DNA of 64,000 nucleotides from an uncultured Acetatifactor sp. GTDB taxonomy: Bacteria > Bacillota > Clostridia > Lachnospirales > Lachnospiraceae. The notes beneath the pieces were generated by a model. The model did no database searches, was not told the origin of the DNA, and saw only the letters and a program-made list of their open reading frames with translations. The stretch lies in assembly GCA_910584375.1 (NCBI GenBank), contig CAJUAH010000012.1, positions 1-64,000 of the forward strand, given 5' to 3'. This document shows positions 1-8,087 of the stretch, piece after piece (positions within the stretch are counted from its first letter, which is position 1; every line of letters begins with the position of its first letter). The position numbers were made by a program, and so were the translations under genes.

Positions 1-258
1 TCAAACACCAATCTATATTGTAAAGGATAATCTCGAATTATCCGTCATATATTGACGTATCCGTGAGACAATCCATAAGGAAAGCTTAAGGAAATCCCGA
101 CATGTTCTTGGCATGCCTATACGTTCATGTTACGATGCAATCATTGAAATAATTACACCACAGGGAACGGCTCCATCTGACAGAGCCGTATCCTGAACAC
201 ATGGTTACGTATCGGAAACAACATATAATAGAATAGGGCCGGATTCCATTGACGATTA

Positions 259-1119
259 TTGTTAGGGGAAACGGCCATCTCCTTTCCCACCAGTACGAGT
301 AGGATATACGGATCGCTCGAAACGGGAAAGAGGAGAGGGCAAAACGGCTCTACCGAGTCCATTTATAAGAGCGAGAAGGGAAAATTGCAGGATCAGCGGC
401 GTGATACGCTCAAGAATTATCAGGATGGTCCGAACCTTGTCATTGCGGCTCTCGGTATAGAGAACCAGACGGGTTATGACAGGACTATGCCTGTCAGGGT
501 ATTGGGATATGACAGCAGCAGTTATAAAGCGCAGATAGAACAAAGACGCGACCCTCTGCATCCCGTAATTACGATTGTATTGAATTTTAGCAATCGAAGA
601 TGGGGCGGGGTACAGGCTCTGCGGGATCTGATGGGAGAAATCCTGAAAAAACTGGAGCCATATTTCCATAATTACCGGATCCATGTATTTGACATTGCCT
701 TTTTGAGTGATGACGTGATCGCGTCGTTTCGGAGTGATTTTCGGGTTGTGGCGCAGTTTTTTAAGAATTGACGGCTCGGAAGACCGGCTCTGTCAGATAA
801 TAAGGTGCTGGATTATCCGGCGGAAATTGCGGAATTTTTAGCTGTATTTACGGGAGATAACAGATATAGAAGTCTTAAGCCTGCCGCCGAGGCGGTACGG
901 CAGAGAGGAGAGAGTATGGCGATATGTTGGGTGGCGCAGGAACTGATTGAACAGGGAGAAAAGCAAGGCGAGGAACGTGGAGAGGAACGCGGAGAAAAGC
1001 AGATGGCAACATTGACACAAAAGCTGCTTGCGGACGGGCGTATGGAGGACGTGCAGCTTGCGGTTGATGATGAGCAGCATAGAAAAGAGCTTTACAGGGC
1101 GTATGGCCTGCTCAGCTAA
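259..1119 (+). pseudogene. Rpn-type PD-(D/E)XK nuclease/transposase relative, broken by an in-frame stop
   Basis: The first part (259-771) carries the Rpn-family pattern LGIENQT followed by MPVRVLGYD and a segment like HVFDIAFLSDD. The second part (805-1119) has the usual family C-terminus, with FLAVFTGDNRY and a charged GEERGEKQ stretch. The two lie in one frame and are separated by a single TGA at 769-771; reading through it gives a continuous family-like protein. The N-terminal third of the family is not visible upstream, where another TGA lies at 250-252 in this frame, and the only start is a TTG. I therefore read this as a 5'-truncated, stop-interrupted remnant. Rpn proteins promote recombination and are common, often decayed, accessory genes. 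The upstream 258 bases show only a weak hairpin (167-189) and no other gene. Confidence 0.7.
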
Positions 1120-1180
1120 CCGAATTTTATAATAATGATTGTGCTGATTTGCAACCAATAATTGAATACAAACAAACGCC

Positions 1181-1216
1181 AAAAAGAGTAAGCTGGCTTT
1201 CCGGCTTACTCTTTTT
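1181..1216 (+). terminator. Rho-independent terminator
   Basis: A 13-bp perfect stem (1181-1193 with 1204-1216) is extended inward by three more pairs and capped by a short loop. It ends in a run of T, and begins with a run of A, so it could also act on the other strand. It closes the Rpn remnant and isolates the recombinase unit from upstream reading. Confidence 0.85.
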
Positions 1217-1239
1217 AATTGTTCCGTGTATAACAAAGA

Positions 1240-1264
1240 GGTAACACAATTCACATTGTGTTAC
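1240..1264 (-). repeat. Left copy of an inverted 25-bp site flanking the recombinase
   Basis: On the minus strand this 25-mer matches the plus strand at 1999-2023 in 22 of 25 positions. It sits inside a longer perfect palindrome (16-bp arms 1235-1250 and 1255-1270, spacer TCAC). The pattern is GTAACA, twelve bases, TGTTAC, the two-armed layout of a tyrosine-recombinase core site. The asymmetric centre (GTGA against TCAC) sets its orientation opposite to the right copy. Confidence 0.7.
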
Positions 1265-1385
1265 CTCTTTACACTTACTATATCGGTGCAAAGAAATAAA
1301 ACTTTAGCCCTATATAAAAATTTTTTTCTCTCTATCACAGGAACAATGTAAAACACTTCACAGGCACAGGTCAAGGAGGATAAAA

Positions 1386-1979
1386 ATGAACACAGCGCAA
1401 CCGATCAGAAACAAGGAAGATTTGGCTCATATCAAGGAGTACTATAAAGCGGTCAAGCCAAACAGCAGGAATTATCTGCTTATAATCATAGGACTCAACA
1501 CGGCTCTTCGGGTGTCGGATGTGATTCGTCTGAAATGGGAGGATGTGTACGATCCGCAAAAGGGCGGTTGGCGGGAGCATATATCCCTGTCGGAGCAAAA
1601 GACCGGCAAGTCCTCGGTCATATTTCTGAATAAAACGGTGAGAGCGGCGCTGCGGGAATATGAGCAAAGCCTTTTGGAACACAAGACTCCCGCTTTACCA
1701 CAGGATTATCTGTTTGCCAGCTACGGTCAGGGGGATGCGCATATATCGCGCATCCAGGCATTCCGGATCATCAGACAGGCGGCGGAGGCATGCGGCATCC
1801 AAGGCGTGATCAGCTGTCATTCCCTGCGGAAAACCTTTGGATACCACGCCTGGAGGCAGGGAGTGCCGCCGGTCATGCTTATGAATATATACAATCACTC
1901 CTCTTTTCAGGTTACCATGCGATATCTGGGGATCGAACAGGATGACCGGGACAAGATATTCTGTAATATAGAATTATAA
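1386..1979 (+). CDS. Small tyrosine recombinase (catalytic domain only)
   Basis: This 197-residue protein matches the phage-integrase/XerC-D catalytic fold. The catalytic set is visible: R42 in TALRVSD, K75 in KTGK, H145 and R148 in HSLRKT, H171 in YNHSS and the nucleophile Y180. It lacks the N-terminal SAM-like core-binding domain of full-length (about 300-residue) integrases, as in other short recombinases such as FimB/FimE-type and MrpA-like invertases. The ATG at 1386 has a good AAGGAGG seven bases upstream. It is flanked by two inverted 25-bp sites and followed by csrA and flagellin, so a role in inverting its own segment is plausible but inferred. Integration of a mobile element is the alternative, but no other element genes are seen. 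Confidence 0.88.
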   Translation: MNTAQPIRNKEDLAHIKEYYKAVKPNSRNYLLIIIGLNTALRVSDVIRLKWEDVYDPQKGGWREHISLSEQKTGKSSVIFLNKTVRAALREYEQSLLEHKTPALPQDYLFASYGQGDAHISRIQAFRIIRQAAEACGIQGVISCHSLRKTFGYHAWRQGVPPVMLMNIYNHSSFQVTMRYLGIEQDDRDKIFCNIEL

Positions 1980-1998
1980 ATCGTAAATGACACTCCAT

Positions 1999-2023
1999 GT
2001 AACATAATGTGAAATCTGTTACC
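1999..2023 (+). repeat. Right copy of an inverted 25-bp site flanking the recombinase
   Basis: This copy begins 20 bp after the recombinase stop codon and ends 48 bp before the csrA start. It keeps the GTAACA...TGTTAC arms with the centre AATGTGAA, and is the inverse of the copy at 1240-1264 (22/25 identical). It lies where the csrA-flagellin promoter is expected. No convincing sigma-A or sigma-D promoter was found between it and csrA. Confidence 0.7.
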
Positions 2024-2070
2024 AGATAGTATTCGACATAAACCAGAAAAAATTCATGGAGGAAAAAGAG

Positions 2071-2343
2071 ATGTTGAGAATGTCCGTGGCAGCAGAGGAG
2101 TACTTAATGATCGGGGAGAATATCAAACTGGTTTTCCTGGGAGGAACGGGAAAGCACATGAGGATTATGATCGACGCCCCCAAGGAGATCAGCATTGTCA
2201 GGAGCAGAGTCATCGAAAAGGCAATCACGGATCCCGAGAAAAAGGCGGAGCTGCCAAAATATTACAAGGAGCCGGAACACCCGGAAAAGTACTGGAGAAA
2301 ACCGGGGGTCATTGTCACAAACGGCAATGCGGGAAGACGGTAA
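2071..2343 (+). CDS. csrA: CsrA, RNA-binding translational regulator
   Basis: CsrA binds GGA motifs in mRNA leaders and, in Firmicutes, blocks flagellin translation until FliW removes it. The first 50 residues follow the CsrA fold: MLRMSV, a central IGENIKLVFLGG strand pair, IDAPKEISIVR and the key RNA-contact arginine R44. The protein is 90 residues, longer than the usual 60-75, because of a charged, proline-rich tail whose role is unknown. ATG 2071 was chosen because GGAGG at 2058-2062 is well spaced; an in-frame ATG at 2056 overlaps that site. It is the immediate upstream neighbour of flagellin, as in many Clostridia. fliW is not in the window. Confidence 0.92.
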   Translation: MLRMSVAAEEYLMIGENIKLVFLGGTGKHMRIMIDAPKEISIVRSRVIEKAITDPEKKAELPKYYKEPEHPEKYWRKPGVIVTNGNAGRR

Positions 2344-2348
2344 TAGGG

Positions 2349-2459
2349 CGGATGCGGGAACGGAGAGTCCGGGCCCGACTCAAAGGGTCTGCATCCGGTT
2401 TATTATAAAACCAATTAACGCGCAAACGGATTTGCGCAGCAAAACAAACACACGGAGGT
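2349..2459 (+). promoter_or_regulatory. Flagellin mRNA leader with three CsrA-type ACGGA motifs
   Basis: The 123-nt csrA-flagellin gap holds ACGGA at 2360-2364, 2426-2430 and 2452-2456. The second is displayed in the CGGA loop of a perfect 7-bp hairpin (2420-2437), the preferred CsrA target shape. The third is part of the Shine-Dalgarno sequence itself (ACACGGAGGT, 2450-2459). A longer stem (2349-2355 with 2391-2397) encloses the first. One looped site plus one site on the ribosome-binding site is the arrangement known from the Bacillus subtilis hag leader. Confidence 0.65.
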
Positions 2460-2466
2460 AAATACT

Positions 2467-4017
2467 ATGGTAGTACAACACAATTTAAGAGCAATGAACT
2501 CTAACAGAATGTTAGGTCTGACAACGGCGTCCCAGGCCAAGTCCACTGAGAAACTGTCTTCCGGATACAAGATCAACCGTGCGGCGGACGACGCGGCCGG
2601 GCTGGCAATCTCTGAGAAGATGAGAAAGCAGATCAGGGGACTGACACAGGCGTCTCTGAACGCCCAGGACGGCATTTCCGCAGTGCAGACCGCCGAGGGC
2701 GCGCTGAATGAAGTGCAGGATATGCTGCAGAGAATGAATGAGCTGGCAGTCAAAGCTTCCAACGGCACCATGTCCGCCTCCGATCGGCAGTCCATCCAGG
2801 ATGAAGTGGCTCAGCTGGAGACGGAGATCGACCGTGTATCCGAGACCACGAAATTCAACGAGACCTATCTGTTAAAGGGAGATACCAACGGGGAAAAAGG
2901 CATTGATTTCAAGTATAAGGACGCGTCCGTTACCAAACAGGATTTGTATTACCTGGATGGCGGCACGGTAAAGACTCTTGCGGCCGGAACATATGTAGAC
3001 GCTGTTCCCACAGACAAGGCTCTGTTTACCGAGATGACCGGCAAGCAGGTGGGCGAGGCATTTGCGGCCAATACAGAGTTTACCACCACAACGGATGTTA
3101 TCTCCGTGACCAATTACTATCAGAAAGATACAGCCGGCAATTTTGTCCTCGTAAACCAGGGCGCTGTCAAGAACTCCAATACCTACTATACGGTGAGCTT
3201 TTCCGCAGACGGCACCATCTCTACGGCGCAGGCGGTTACCAGTGCCAGTACGGCTGCGGGCTATGTCACCTCGACGGATGTCTACGACAAAAACGGCGTT
3301 AAGATTGCCAGCGGAACATCTCTTGGCACCACAGCGCCGACAGCCACCGAGTACTTCAAGACGGTTGCCAGTGGAAAGTTTGACCCTATGGATAAGGTTG
3401 CTATCGCGGATTACACCGAGACCAAGTCTGTCCAACTGACCGACAGGGACGGCAATGAAATCGCGGCCAACGGACTGTACAGTTTCTTTGGAGACGACGG
3501 CAAGTATCAGGGCAGCGGCTTGTATATCAAAGTGGGCGATGAAGTGAAAGCCGCCACCCAGGCTGACATTGACGCGCTGGTAGACACCAGCCAGAAAAAG
3601 GAAACGGGCGCTCTGACCATGAGCCTGCATGTAGGCGCTGACGCTACCCTCAACAACCAGATCAGTTTCAAGATCGAGGCTCTCTCCGCCAAGGGTATGG
3701 GCATTAAGGATATCTCCGTTGCCGGTGAGAACAACACCAATGCGCTGAATGCCATTGAGACGATCAAGGCGGCATTGCAGCAGGTATCCGAGCAGCGTTC
3801 CACGCTGGGCACCATCCAGAACAGGCTTGAGCATACCATCAACAACCTGGACAATGTGGTGGAGAATACCACCTCCGCCGAGGCCCAGATCCGCGACACC
3901 GATATGGCCTCCGAGATGGTCAGATACTCCAACAACAACATTTTGGCCCAGGCAGGGCAGGCTATGCTGGCTCAGTCCAATCAGGCCAATCAGGGTGTTC
4001 TGTCCCTGCTCCAGTAA
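2467..4017 (+). CDS. fliC: Flagellin
   Basis: This 516-residue filament subunit has the conserved D0/D1 ends. The N-terminus includes HNLRAMNSNR, a LSSGYKINRAADDAAGLAISE block and LQRMNELAVKA (with R89, in the region recognised by TLR5). The C-terminus has an EAQIRDTDMASEM motif and ends in SLLQ. Residues of roughly 150-390 are a Thr/Ser/Ala-rich variable region, the usual target of O-glycosylation. Start ATG 2467 follows GGAGG. It is followed by its own terminator and a glycosyltransferase, and nonulosonate genes lie downstream, so it is very likely glycosylated. It is called hag in Bacillus. Confidence 0.98.
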   Translation: MVVQHNLRAMNSNRMLGLTTASQAKSTEKLSSGYKINRAADDAAGLAISEKMRKQIRGLTQASLNAQDGISAVQTAEGALNEVQDMLQRMNELAVKASNGTMSASDRQSIQDEVAQLETEIDRVSETTKFNETYLLKGDTNGEKGIDFKYKDASVTKQDLYYLDGGTVKTLAAGTYVDAVPTDKALFTEMTGKQVGEAFAANTEFTTTTDVISVTNYYQKDTAGNFVLVNQGAVKNSNTYYTVSFSADGTISTAQAVTSASTAAGYVTSTDVYDKNGVKIASGTSLGTTAPTATEYFKTVASGKFDPMDKVAIADYTETKSVQLTDRDGNEIAANGLYSFFGDDGKYQGSGLYIKVGDEVKAATQADIDALVDTSQKKETGALTMSLHVGADATLNNQISFKIEALSAKGMGIKDISVAGENNTNALNAIETIKAALQQVSEQRSTLGTIQNRLEHTINNLDNVVENTTSAEAQIRDTDMASEMVRYSNNNILAQAGQAMLAQSNQANQGVLSLLQ

Positions 4018-4037
4018 CAGAAACAACACTACCGTCA

Positions 4038-4069
4038 CGGGGGCTGACTTTTGGGTCAGCCCCCGTTTT
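4038..4069 (+). terminator. Flagellin terminator just ahead of the next gene's ribosome site
   Basis: A perfect 11-bp GC-rich stem (4038-4048 with 4055-4065), a 6-nt loop and TTTT form a strong Rho-independent terminator. The ribosome site of the next gene (AGGAGG 4072-4077) starts two bases after the T run. There is no room for a separate promoter, so the glycosyltransferase must be transcribed by read-through. Confidence 0.9.
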
Positions 4070-4083
4070 ACAGGAGGATCCTT

Positions 4084-6153
4084 ATGGGACAGACAAGACC
4101 GATTCTCACCATCTCCCTGCTGTGTTCGGGACGAAAAAAGACCACCGGAAAGTGCCTGGAATCCCTGCGGCACATTGTGGACGAGGTTCCCAGCGAACTG
4201 ATCATTGTGGATACCGGGTGCGATGACGACACACGCGATATTTTACTGGAATATGCGGATCAAATCATTCCCTTTACCTGGTGCAGAGACTTTTCCAAGG
4301 CGCGCAATGTGGGCTTAAAAGCGGCGAAGGGAGAATGGTTCCTTTATATAGATGACGACGAGTGGTTTGCAGACAGCGCGGAGCTGGTGGAATTTTTCAG
4401 GAGCGGCGACTACCGCAACTATGCCATGGCCAATTACATACAGCGCAACTACGCGGATTATGAGGAAAAATATTACTCGGACGCATGGGTCTCCCGCCTG
4501 GCCAGGATCACCGAAGAGCTGCAGTTTCAGAGCAGTATCCATGAGTATCTCGCGCCGATCTACGGCGAGTGCAGACTGCTCCACTCCTATGTAAAACATT
4601 TCGGATACGTATTTGATTCGCCGGAGGAAAAGTACAGACATTCCCAGCGCAATATCTCTCTGCTCTGGGAGATGATTAAAAAGGAGAGGGGCAATTCCAG
4701 GTGGTGGATGCAGTTGGCCCAGGAGTATAAAGCCATCGATGAGAACGCCAAATTGTACGATACCTGCGCGGAGGCCCTGAAATATTTTTCCAACTGGAAC
4801 AACCGGATCGTGAACAAGGACAGGGGGGCCTTCTATGTGGGCAGGCTGCTGGCCGATTTCCATCTGTTCCGGTTTGAGGACGCTGCGGCGGATTATGAGA
4901 AAGCCATTCTGGATAAAAGGAACACGGATATCTGCCGGGCCAGCCTGCACCTGCAGGGGACATATGCTTTTTTTATGACACAGCAGTATGACAGATGCGG
5001 GGAATGCGGCGCGAAGTATCTGGAAATGTATGAGGCCTGGCACGGGGATGAGCAGAAGATCATCAACGAATCCGCCTTCTTTGTGCGGGACGCGTTCAAC
5101 AGGGAAAACGTGGAGAAGACCTGTTCCTATCTCATTCTCGCTGGACTGCGCCAAAAACGGGATACGGAGCTGCACCGGTATTTTTCCTGTCTGTCTCTGC
5201 AACCGGATATGGATCGCATGTATTTTTATCCTCCGCTGGTGCCGGAGCTGATTGCGTATTGGGCGGAGACGGAATATGACCGGCGTTTCAGCGAGTATGC
5301 CAACGCGCTGATGCACTGCAGGCTGTTGGCGGACGCCGTGGTGCGGGAACTGCGCAGGATCGAACAGGACAGCGCCGGGGGCGGGCAATATGACAGACTG
5401 GTCAAAATCTTTTCCCGGACGGATGCGGAACATTTTTACATTATTTATATGAAGATACTGGATGCGGGAAAATGCGGAGACAGAGTCACCCTGACAGAGC
5501 ATTTTCGTTATCTCTTTGCCCATGTGGTGGACATATTGCAGTTGCCGGAGTACATATGGGATATTGCCATGGAATCGCCGGAAATGATACATCAGTTATT
5601 TCTGGAAATCCCCTTTGAACAGTGGAAAAAAGGGATAGACACTTATATAGAACACGCGGACGCCTGTTCTGTGGAAAGCAGGATGAAACTGTTGGCAGAA
5701 CCGCGATTTCAGGCGGATATCAGGTATGACTATTTCCGGATTCGGGCCAGAGAGGCCCTGCTGGTGTATGGGCGGTATCGCGAAGACCCTGCGCGGCAGA
5801 GGGAACTGCTGGAAGATTTCAGCCGATCCGCAGTGTCATTTTACAGCATGTTTTTTACGGAACGGGCATTTCAGGGAGAGATGGAATTTCTGCCCGCGAA
5901 TTGCCGGGCGGCGGCGCATATCAGCCGGGCGTTGCAATGCGAGGGGGAGGACGCAGACAGGGCGGTGGTTTGTTATGAACAGGCGGAAATGGCACAGCTT
6001 TCCAGAGGCATTAAAGAGCGGGTTCGCGTCCTGGCACAACAGGGCTACGCCCGGGAGGCCGCCGATACCCTCCGGCAGCTGAAAGCGCTCATGCCGGAAG
6101 ACGGGGAGATAGCGGAACTGGAGAGCGGTCTGCGACAGACAGATATGCTTTAA
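4084..6153 (+). CDS. Large flagellin-linked family 2 glycosyltransferase with helical repeat C-terminus
   Basis: The first 100 residues are a GT-A (GT2) domain: LTISLLCSGR, VDTGCDDDT, and the metal-binding acidic motif IDDDEWF around D90-D92. Residues from about 210 to the end (689 in all) are helical and look TPR-like, for example AAADYEKAILDKR and AVVCYEQAEMAQ. No membrane segment is evident, so it should act in the cytoplasm on flagellin before export. ATG 4084 has AGGAGG at the right distance; an upstream alternative (4051) falls inside the terminator. Large GT2-TPR proteins directly after flagellin are known in glycosylated Clostridia. The sugar it transfers is not evident. Confidence 0.85.
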   Translation: MGQTRPILTISLLCSGRKKTTGKCLESLRHIVDEVPSELIIVDTGCDDDTRDILLEYADQIIPFTWCRDFSKARNVGLKAAKGEWFLYIDDDEWFADSAELVEFFRSGDYRNYAMANYIQRNYADYEEKYYSDAWVSRLARITEELQFQSSIHEYLAPIYGECRLLHSYVKHFGYVFDSPEEKYRHSQRNISLLWEMIKKERGNSRWWMQLAQEYKAIDENAKLYDTCAEALKYFSNWNNRIVNKDRGAFYVGRLLADFHLFRFEDAAADYEKAILDKRNTDICRASLHLQGTYAFFMTQQYDRCGECGAKYLEMYEAWHGDEQKIINESAFFVRDAFNRENVEKTCSYLILAGLRQKRDTELHRYFSCLSLQPDMDRMYFYPPLVPELIAYWAETEYDRRFSEYANALMHCRLLADAVVRELRRIEQDSAGGGQYDRLVKIFSRTDAEHFYIIYMKILDAGKCGDRVTLTEHFRYLFAHVVDILQLPEYIWDIAMESPEMIHQLFLEIPFEQWKKGIDTYIEHADACSVESRMKLLAEPRFQADIRYDYFRIRAREALLVYGRYREDPARQRELLEDFSRSAVSFYSMFFTERAFQGEMEFLPANCRAAAHISRALQCEGEDADRAVVCYEQAEMAQLSRGIKERVRVLAQQGYAREAADTLRQLKALMPEDGEIAELESGLRQTDML

Positions 6154-6247
6154 TATGGCAGGATAGAACGTATAAAAAACCGGATAATCCATTGCCGCAC
6201 TCTTCCACTCCATGGTATCCTGCTACTATAAAGGAGGGTCACGGCAT

Positions 6248-7993
6248 ATGGAAAAAATGAAGAACAAAAGTATTGCGGAAAGACTCGCGAAGACCAGCTA
6301 CAACAATTTCAATGTGAGCGTGTACTGCCCGGTCCAGAATGTGAAGGACATCACGGATCTGGACGAGTTTGACCGGAAGTTCCGGCTGCTCTCGGACAAC
6401 GTAAAGATCGGACGCGTTTATATTGAGTGCTACAGGGGAAACGTGTGGGCCGACAAAGAGCAGCTCCTCAAGGTAAAGGGATACTTTGAGAGCAAGGGAA
6501 TCGCCACCTCCGGCGGTCTTACTACCTGCGCGGGCGAGACGAAGGAGGAGGGTTTTATCTCCCTGTGCTATTCCAGACCGGAAGGGCGGGAGGCACTGCG
6601 CAGGGCGGTGGCCCTGAACGCGGAAGTGTTTGACGAGTTTATCTTCGACGATTTCTATTTCCTGAACTGTCGCTGCGCGGAGTGCATCGCGCAAAAGGGA
6701 GACCGTACATGGTCCCGGTTCCGCCTTGACCAGAAACGGGAGATCACGGAGGAAATCGTGATGAAAACGGCCAAGGAAGTCAATCCTGACGTGAATGTCA
6801 TCGTGAAGTTCCCCCAGTGGTACGAGGTGTTTAACGAGACAGGCTACGACCTGAAGATGGAACCGTCCCTGTTCGACTCGATTTATACCGGAACCGAGAC
6901 CCGCAATCCCACCTACGCGGCCCAGCATTTGCCCAAGTATCTGAGCTACTTTGTAATGCGCTATCTGGAGAGCGCGGCGCCGGGCAGGAATCTGGGCGGC
7001 TGGTTTGATCCCTATGAATGCACCTACAATCTCACCTCCTATCTGGAGCAGGGTTATCTGACGCTGTACGCCAAGGCCAGGGAAGTGACCCTGTTCTGCC
7101 TGGGCTCCCTGATAGCCGACACTTCTTTCCGCCTGTTTGCACCTGCGGCAGGAGAGATGTTCCGGGAGGTGGACGAATATCTGGGACAGCTGGGCAATCC
7201 CACAGGAGTGGCTGCCTACAGGCCCGTCAACGCCAGGGGGGAGGACAATCTGCACAATTACCTGGGCATGTGCGGCATACCCTTTGAACCCTATATCGAC
7301 TATCCCGAGCAGGAAAAAGTGATCTTCCTGGCGGAGGGAGCGGCGGATGATGACGGTATTGTCGGAAAAATGAAGAAGAGTATGCTGGAGGGAGCCTCCA
7401 TCGTCGTGACCAGCGGATTCGTGCGGAAACTGGGAGACGCTTTCCAGGAGTTTATGAACGTAAAATATTCCGCCCGGAAAGCCCTCGTCAGCGAGTATGC
7501 GGACACAAGGGACAACGGCGTGACTGTCAGCGGCAAATATGCCGGCACGAAACCGGTTCTGATCCCCCAGATGGAGTTCTGCACCAACGATGTATGGGAA
7601 CTGGCGGCGGCTTACGGGACGGACAACAACTTCCCCGTGGTACTGCGCTGCTCTTATGGAAAGGGGAAAATCAGCGTGATTATAATCCCTGACGATATGG
7701 GCGACCTGTATCACTATCCGGCGCAGGTACTGAATGTGATCCGGCGGGTGCTCATGCAGGAGATGCCTGTCTCCGTGGACGGCCCGGCGATGGTGCAGGT
7801 GTTCGCCTACGACAACGATATGGCGATCGTCCGTTCCGACCTGCCCTATACGGAGCAGATCACCCTGAAAATGGAGGGCGGTATAAGCGTTGTGAAGGAG
7901 ATCGTGAAAAATGTGGAGTATCCGGTGCAGGATGGGAAACTGTGTCTCCCGATCGTGCCGGGCGTAAATTATGTGTTACAGTTAAAGCGTTAG
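6248..7993 (+). CDS. Glycoside hydrolase-like protein of unknown specificity
   Basis: I do not recognise a characterised family with certainty. The 581-residue protein has no signal peptide or membrane segment. Residues 1-300 read like a TIM barrel, with RVYIECYRGNVW, FDEFIFDDFYF and GGWFDPYECTYN, whose paired acids could be catalytic. The middle (about 340-500) resembles the Rossmann-like domain of GH42-type enzymes, and the end is a short beta domain. A cluster of cysteines (NCRCAEC) might bind a metal. ATG 6248 follows AAGGAGGG; a weak promoter-like pair (TTGCCG 6192, TATCCT 6216) lies upstream. Its place after the flagellin glycosyltransferase suggests work on a cytoplasmic glycan or glycoside, which is inference. 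Confidence 0.55.
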   Translation: MEKMKNKSIAERLAKTSYNNFNVSVYCPVQNVKDITDLDEFDRKFRLLSDNVKIGRVYIECYRGNVWADKEQLLKVKGYFESKGIATSGGLTTCAGETKEEGFISLCYSRPEGREALRRAVALNAEVFDEFIFDDFYFLNCRCAECIAQKGDRTWSRFRLDQKREITEEIVMKTAKEVNPDVNVIVKFPQWYEVFNETGYDLKMEPSLFDSIYTGTETRNPTYAAQHLPKYLSYFVMRYLESAAPGRNLGGWFDPYECTYNLTSYLEQGYLTLYAKAREVTLFCLGSLIADTSFRLFAPAAGEMFREVDEYLGQLGNPTGVAAYRPVNARGEDNLHNYLGMCGIPFEPYIDYPEQEKVIFLAEGAADDDGIVGKMKKSMLEGASIVVTSGFVRKLGDAFQEFMNVKYSARKALVSEYADTRDNGVTVSGKYAGTKPVLIPQMEFCTNDVWELAAAYGTDNNFPVVLRCSYGKGKISVIIIPDDMGDLYHYPAQVLNVIRRVLMQEMPVSVDGPAMVQVFAYDNDMAIVRSDLPYTEQITLKMEGGISVVKEIVKNVEYPVQDGKLCLPIVPGVNYVLQLKR

Positions 7994-8054
7994 GGAGCGT
8001 CTCAAAATAACCTGTTATTTCAGGACGGTTCCCTGGAGCAGGGAGAAACCGGAG

Positions 8055-8081
8055 GAGGCTGGCTGCGAGGCCAGCCTCTTT
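8055..8081 (+). terminator. Terminator after the glycosidase-like gene
   Basis: A 9-bp stem (8055-8063 with 8070-8078), 6-nt loop and a short T run lie between the convergent genes ending at 7993 and 8088. The T run suits the plus strand only. Confidence 0.65.
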
Positions 8082-8087
8082 CAACGT

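Noticed and set aside
167..189. Hairpin ACGGCTC/GAGCCGT near the left end
   Set aside because: Seven pairs without a T run and without a recognisable upstream gene do not support a terminator.
1980..2466. A sigma-D (flagellar) promoter for csrA or flagellin
   Set aside because: Sequences such as TTCGACATAA (2032-2041) only loosely resemble the -10 element and no TAAA lies at the right distance.
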